A DNA stretch of 64,000 bases from Calliopsis andreniformis (taxonomy: Eukaryota > Arthropoda > Insecta > Hymenoptera > Andrenidae): contig NW_027480422.1 of assembly GCF_051401765.1 (NCBI RefSeq), forward strand, positions 20,788,001 through 20,852,000. Reading direction: 5' to 3'. Positions 63,726 to 64,000 of this stretch are shown here, piece by piece (positions within the stretch are counted from its first letter, which is position 1; the number at the start of each line of letters is the position of its first letter). Under the pieces are notes generated by a model, which saw only the letters and a program-made list of their open reading frames with translations, was not told the DNA's origin and did not search any database. The translations under genes and the position numbers were made by a program.

Positions 63726-64000
63726 CAAGAATAATTGCAACCAGTGTGAAAGTGATGGTCATTTCTACATTCCGGGCAACCTAGGCTTCACTCTAGGGCG
63801 TTGCTCTACCAGATCGAATAGTTAGGGCCTAAGAAGTCAACGCCAGAAGAATAAAGTACAATATAAATACAACAGTTTTTCCATCGTATAACAGGAATAA
63901 TTGCAACCAGTGTGAAAGATATGGTCATTTCTACGTTCGGGGCACCATAGGCTTCACTCTAGGGCGTTGCTGCATCATATCGAATAGGTACGGCCTTAGG
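63726..64000 (+). repeat. Terminal monomers not assigned to any HOR in the window
   Basis: About 1.7 ordinary monomers. Variants such as CTCTACCAGATCG, GTTCGGGGCACCATAGG and TTGCTGCATCATATCG have no equal elsewhere in the window, so they probably belong to a block continuing to the right. Confidence 0.75.

Larger units (their letters stand above)
1..64000 (+). repeat. Satellite DNA array, about 166-bp monomer, about 386 copies, single orientation
   Basis: The same landmarks return every 166 bases from the first to the last base: an AT-rich stretch beginning AAGCATAAAATA, then CAACAGTTTTTCC, GAATAATTGCAACCAG, TATGGTCATTTCTACG, TTCCGGGCAACCTAGG, CTTCACTCTAGGGCG, TTGCTCCACCAGATCG and AGAAGTCAACGCCAG. 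Successive AAGCATAAAA starts at 1, 167 and 333 give the period directly. No monomer is inverted. Most monomers carry the palindrome CCTAGG (an AvrII site). Monomers differ by scattered substitutions and 1-2 base indels, with block sharing at many longer offsets. Satellites of this length and organisation are typical of centromeric or pericentromeric chromatin in plants and animals; that assignment is inference. I see no other gene or element in the window apart from the AT-rich patches listed separately. Confidence 0.98.

Noticed and set aside
1..64000. CRISPR array
   Set aside because: There are no short repeats separated by unique spacers; the entire 166 bp is repeated, and no cas gene is present.
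1..64000. Telomeric repeats (TTAGGG)
   Set aside because: TTAGGG appears about once per monomer within TAGTTAGGGCC and never in tandem.
1..64000. CENP-B box
   Set aside because: I looked for the TTCG-N4-A-N2-CGGG core in both directions around TTCCGGG and ATCGAATAG and found no match.
1..64000. 5S or other rRNA gene array
   Set aside because: The period would be short but possible, yet no 5S internal promoter or conserved rRNA sequence is seen.

Overview
The whole 64 kb window is one block of eukaryotic satellite DNA: about 386 head-to-tail copies of a monomer of about 166 bp, all in the same orientation. I find no protein gene, RNA gene, transposon, CRISPR array or phage. The only sequence that is not monomer is a 65-bp AT-rich patch occurring three times. 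A near-nucleosome-length monomer arranged in multi-monomer higher-order repeats (HORs) points to a centromeric or pericentromeric (or other heterochromatic) array. The species cannot be read from the window. A motif in the monomer faintly recalls, from memory, a plant centromere satellite (soybean CentGm), so a plant is possible but unproven.

Layout. (1) 1-10,112: older, irregular part. Blocks of 1-17 monomers are shared at offsets of 166, 995, 1,326, 2,487-2,489, 2,819-2,821 and 3,649 bp. (2) 10,113-23,073: three head-to-tail copies of a 4,313-bp HOR (26 monomers); I saw only two single-base differences among them. (3) 23,074-25,122: a linker whose parts recur elsewhere. (4) 25,123-50,878: two head-to-tail copies of a very long HOR of 12,878 bp (77 normal monomers plus one 100-bp monomer carrying the AT-rich patch). 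Each copy holds an internal 2,986-bp (18-monomer) duplication. (5) 50,879-51,347: a short connecting block, repeated at 63,257-63,725. (6) 51,338-55,652: a near-identical copy of 20,937-25,251, which joins the second half of the 26-monomer HOR to the linker, 30.4 kb away from its twin. (7) 55,197-63,725: a third, partial copy of the long HOR. It lacks its beginning, has a clean 7-monomer internal deletion and carries what looks like a conversion tract. (8) 63,726-64,000: a tail of ordinary monomers.

Every offset measured fits a whole number of monomers once the 100-bp monomer is counted. The blocks were therefore apparently made by in-register unequal exchange, replication-based copying or conversion between monomers. 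Neighbouring monomers differ clearly by eye, while HOR copies are almost identical, the usual mark of recent amplification of long units on an old monomer background. Open reading frames of 60-118 codons occur throughout, but they are the same monomer read in shifting frames and are not annotated as genes.
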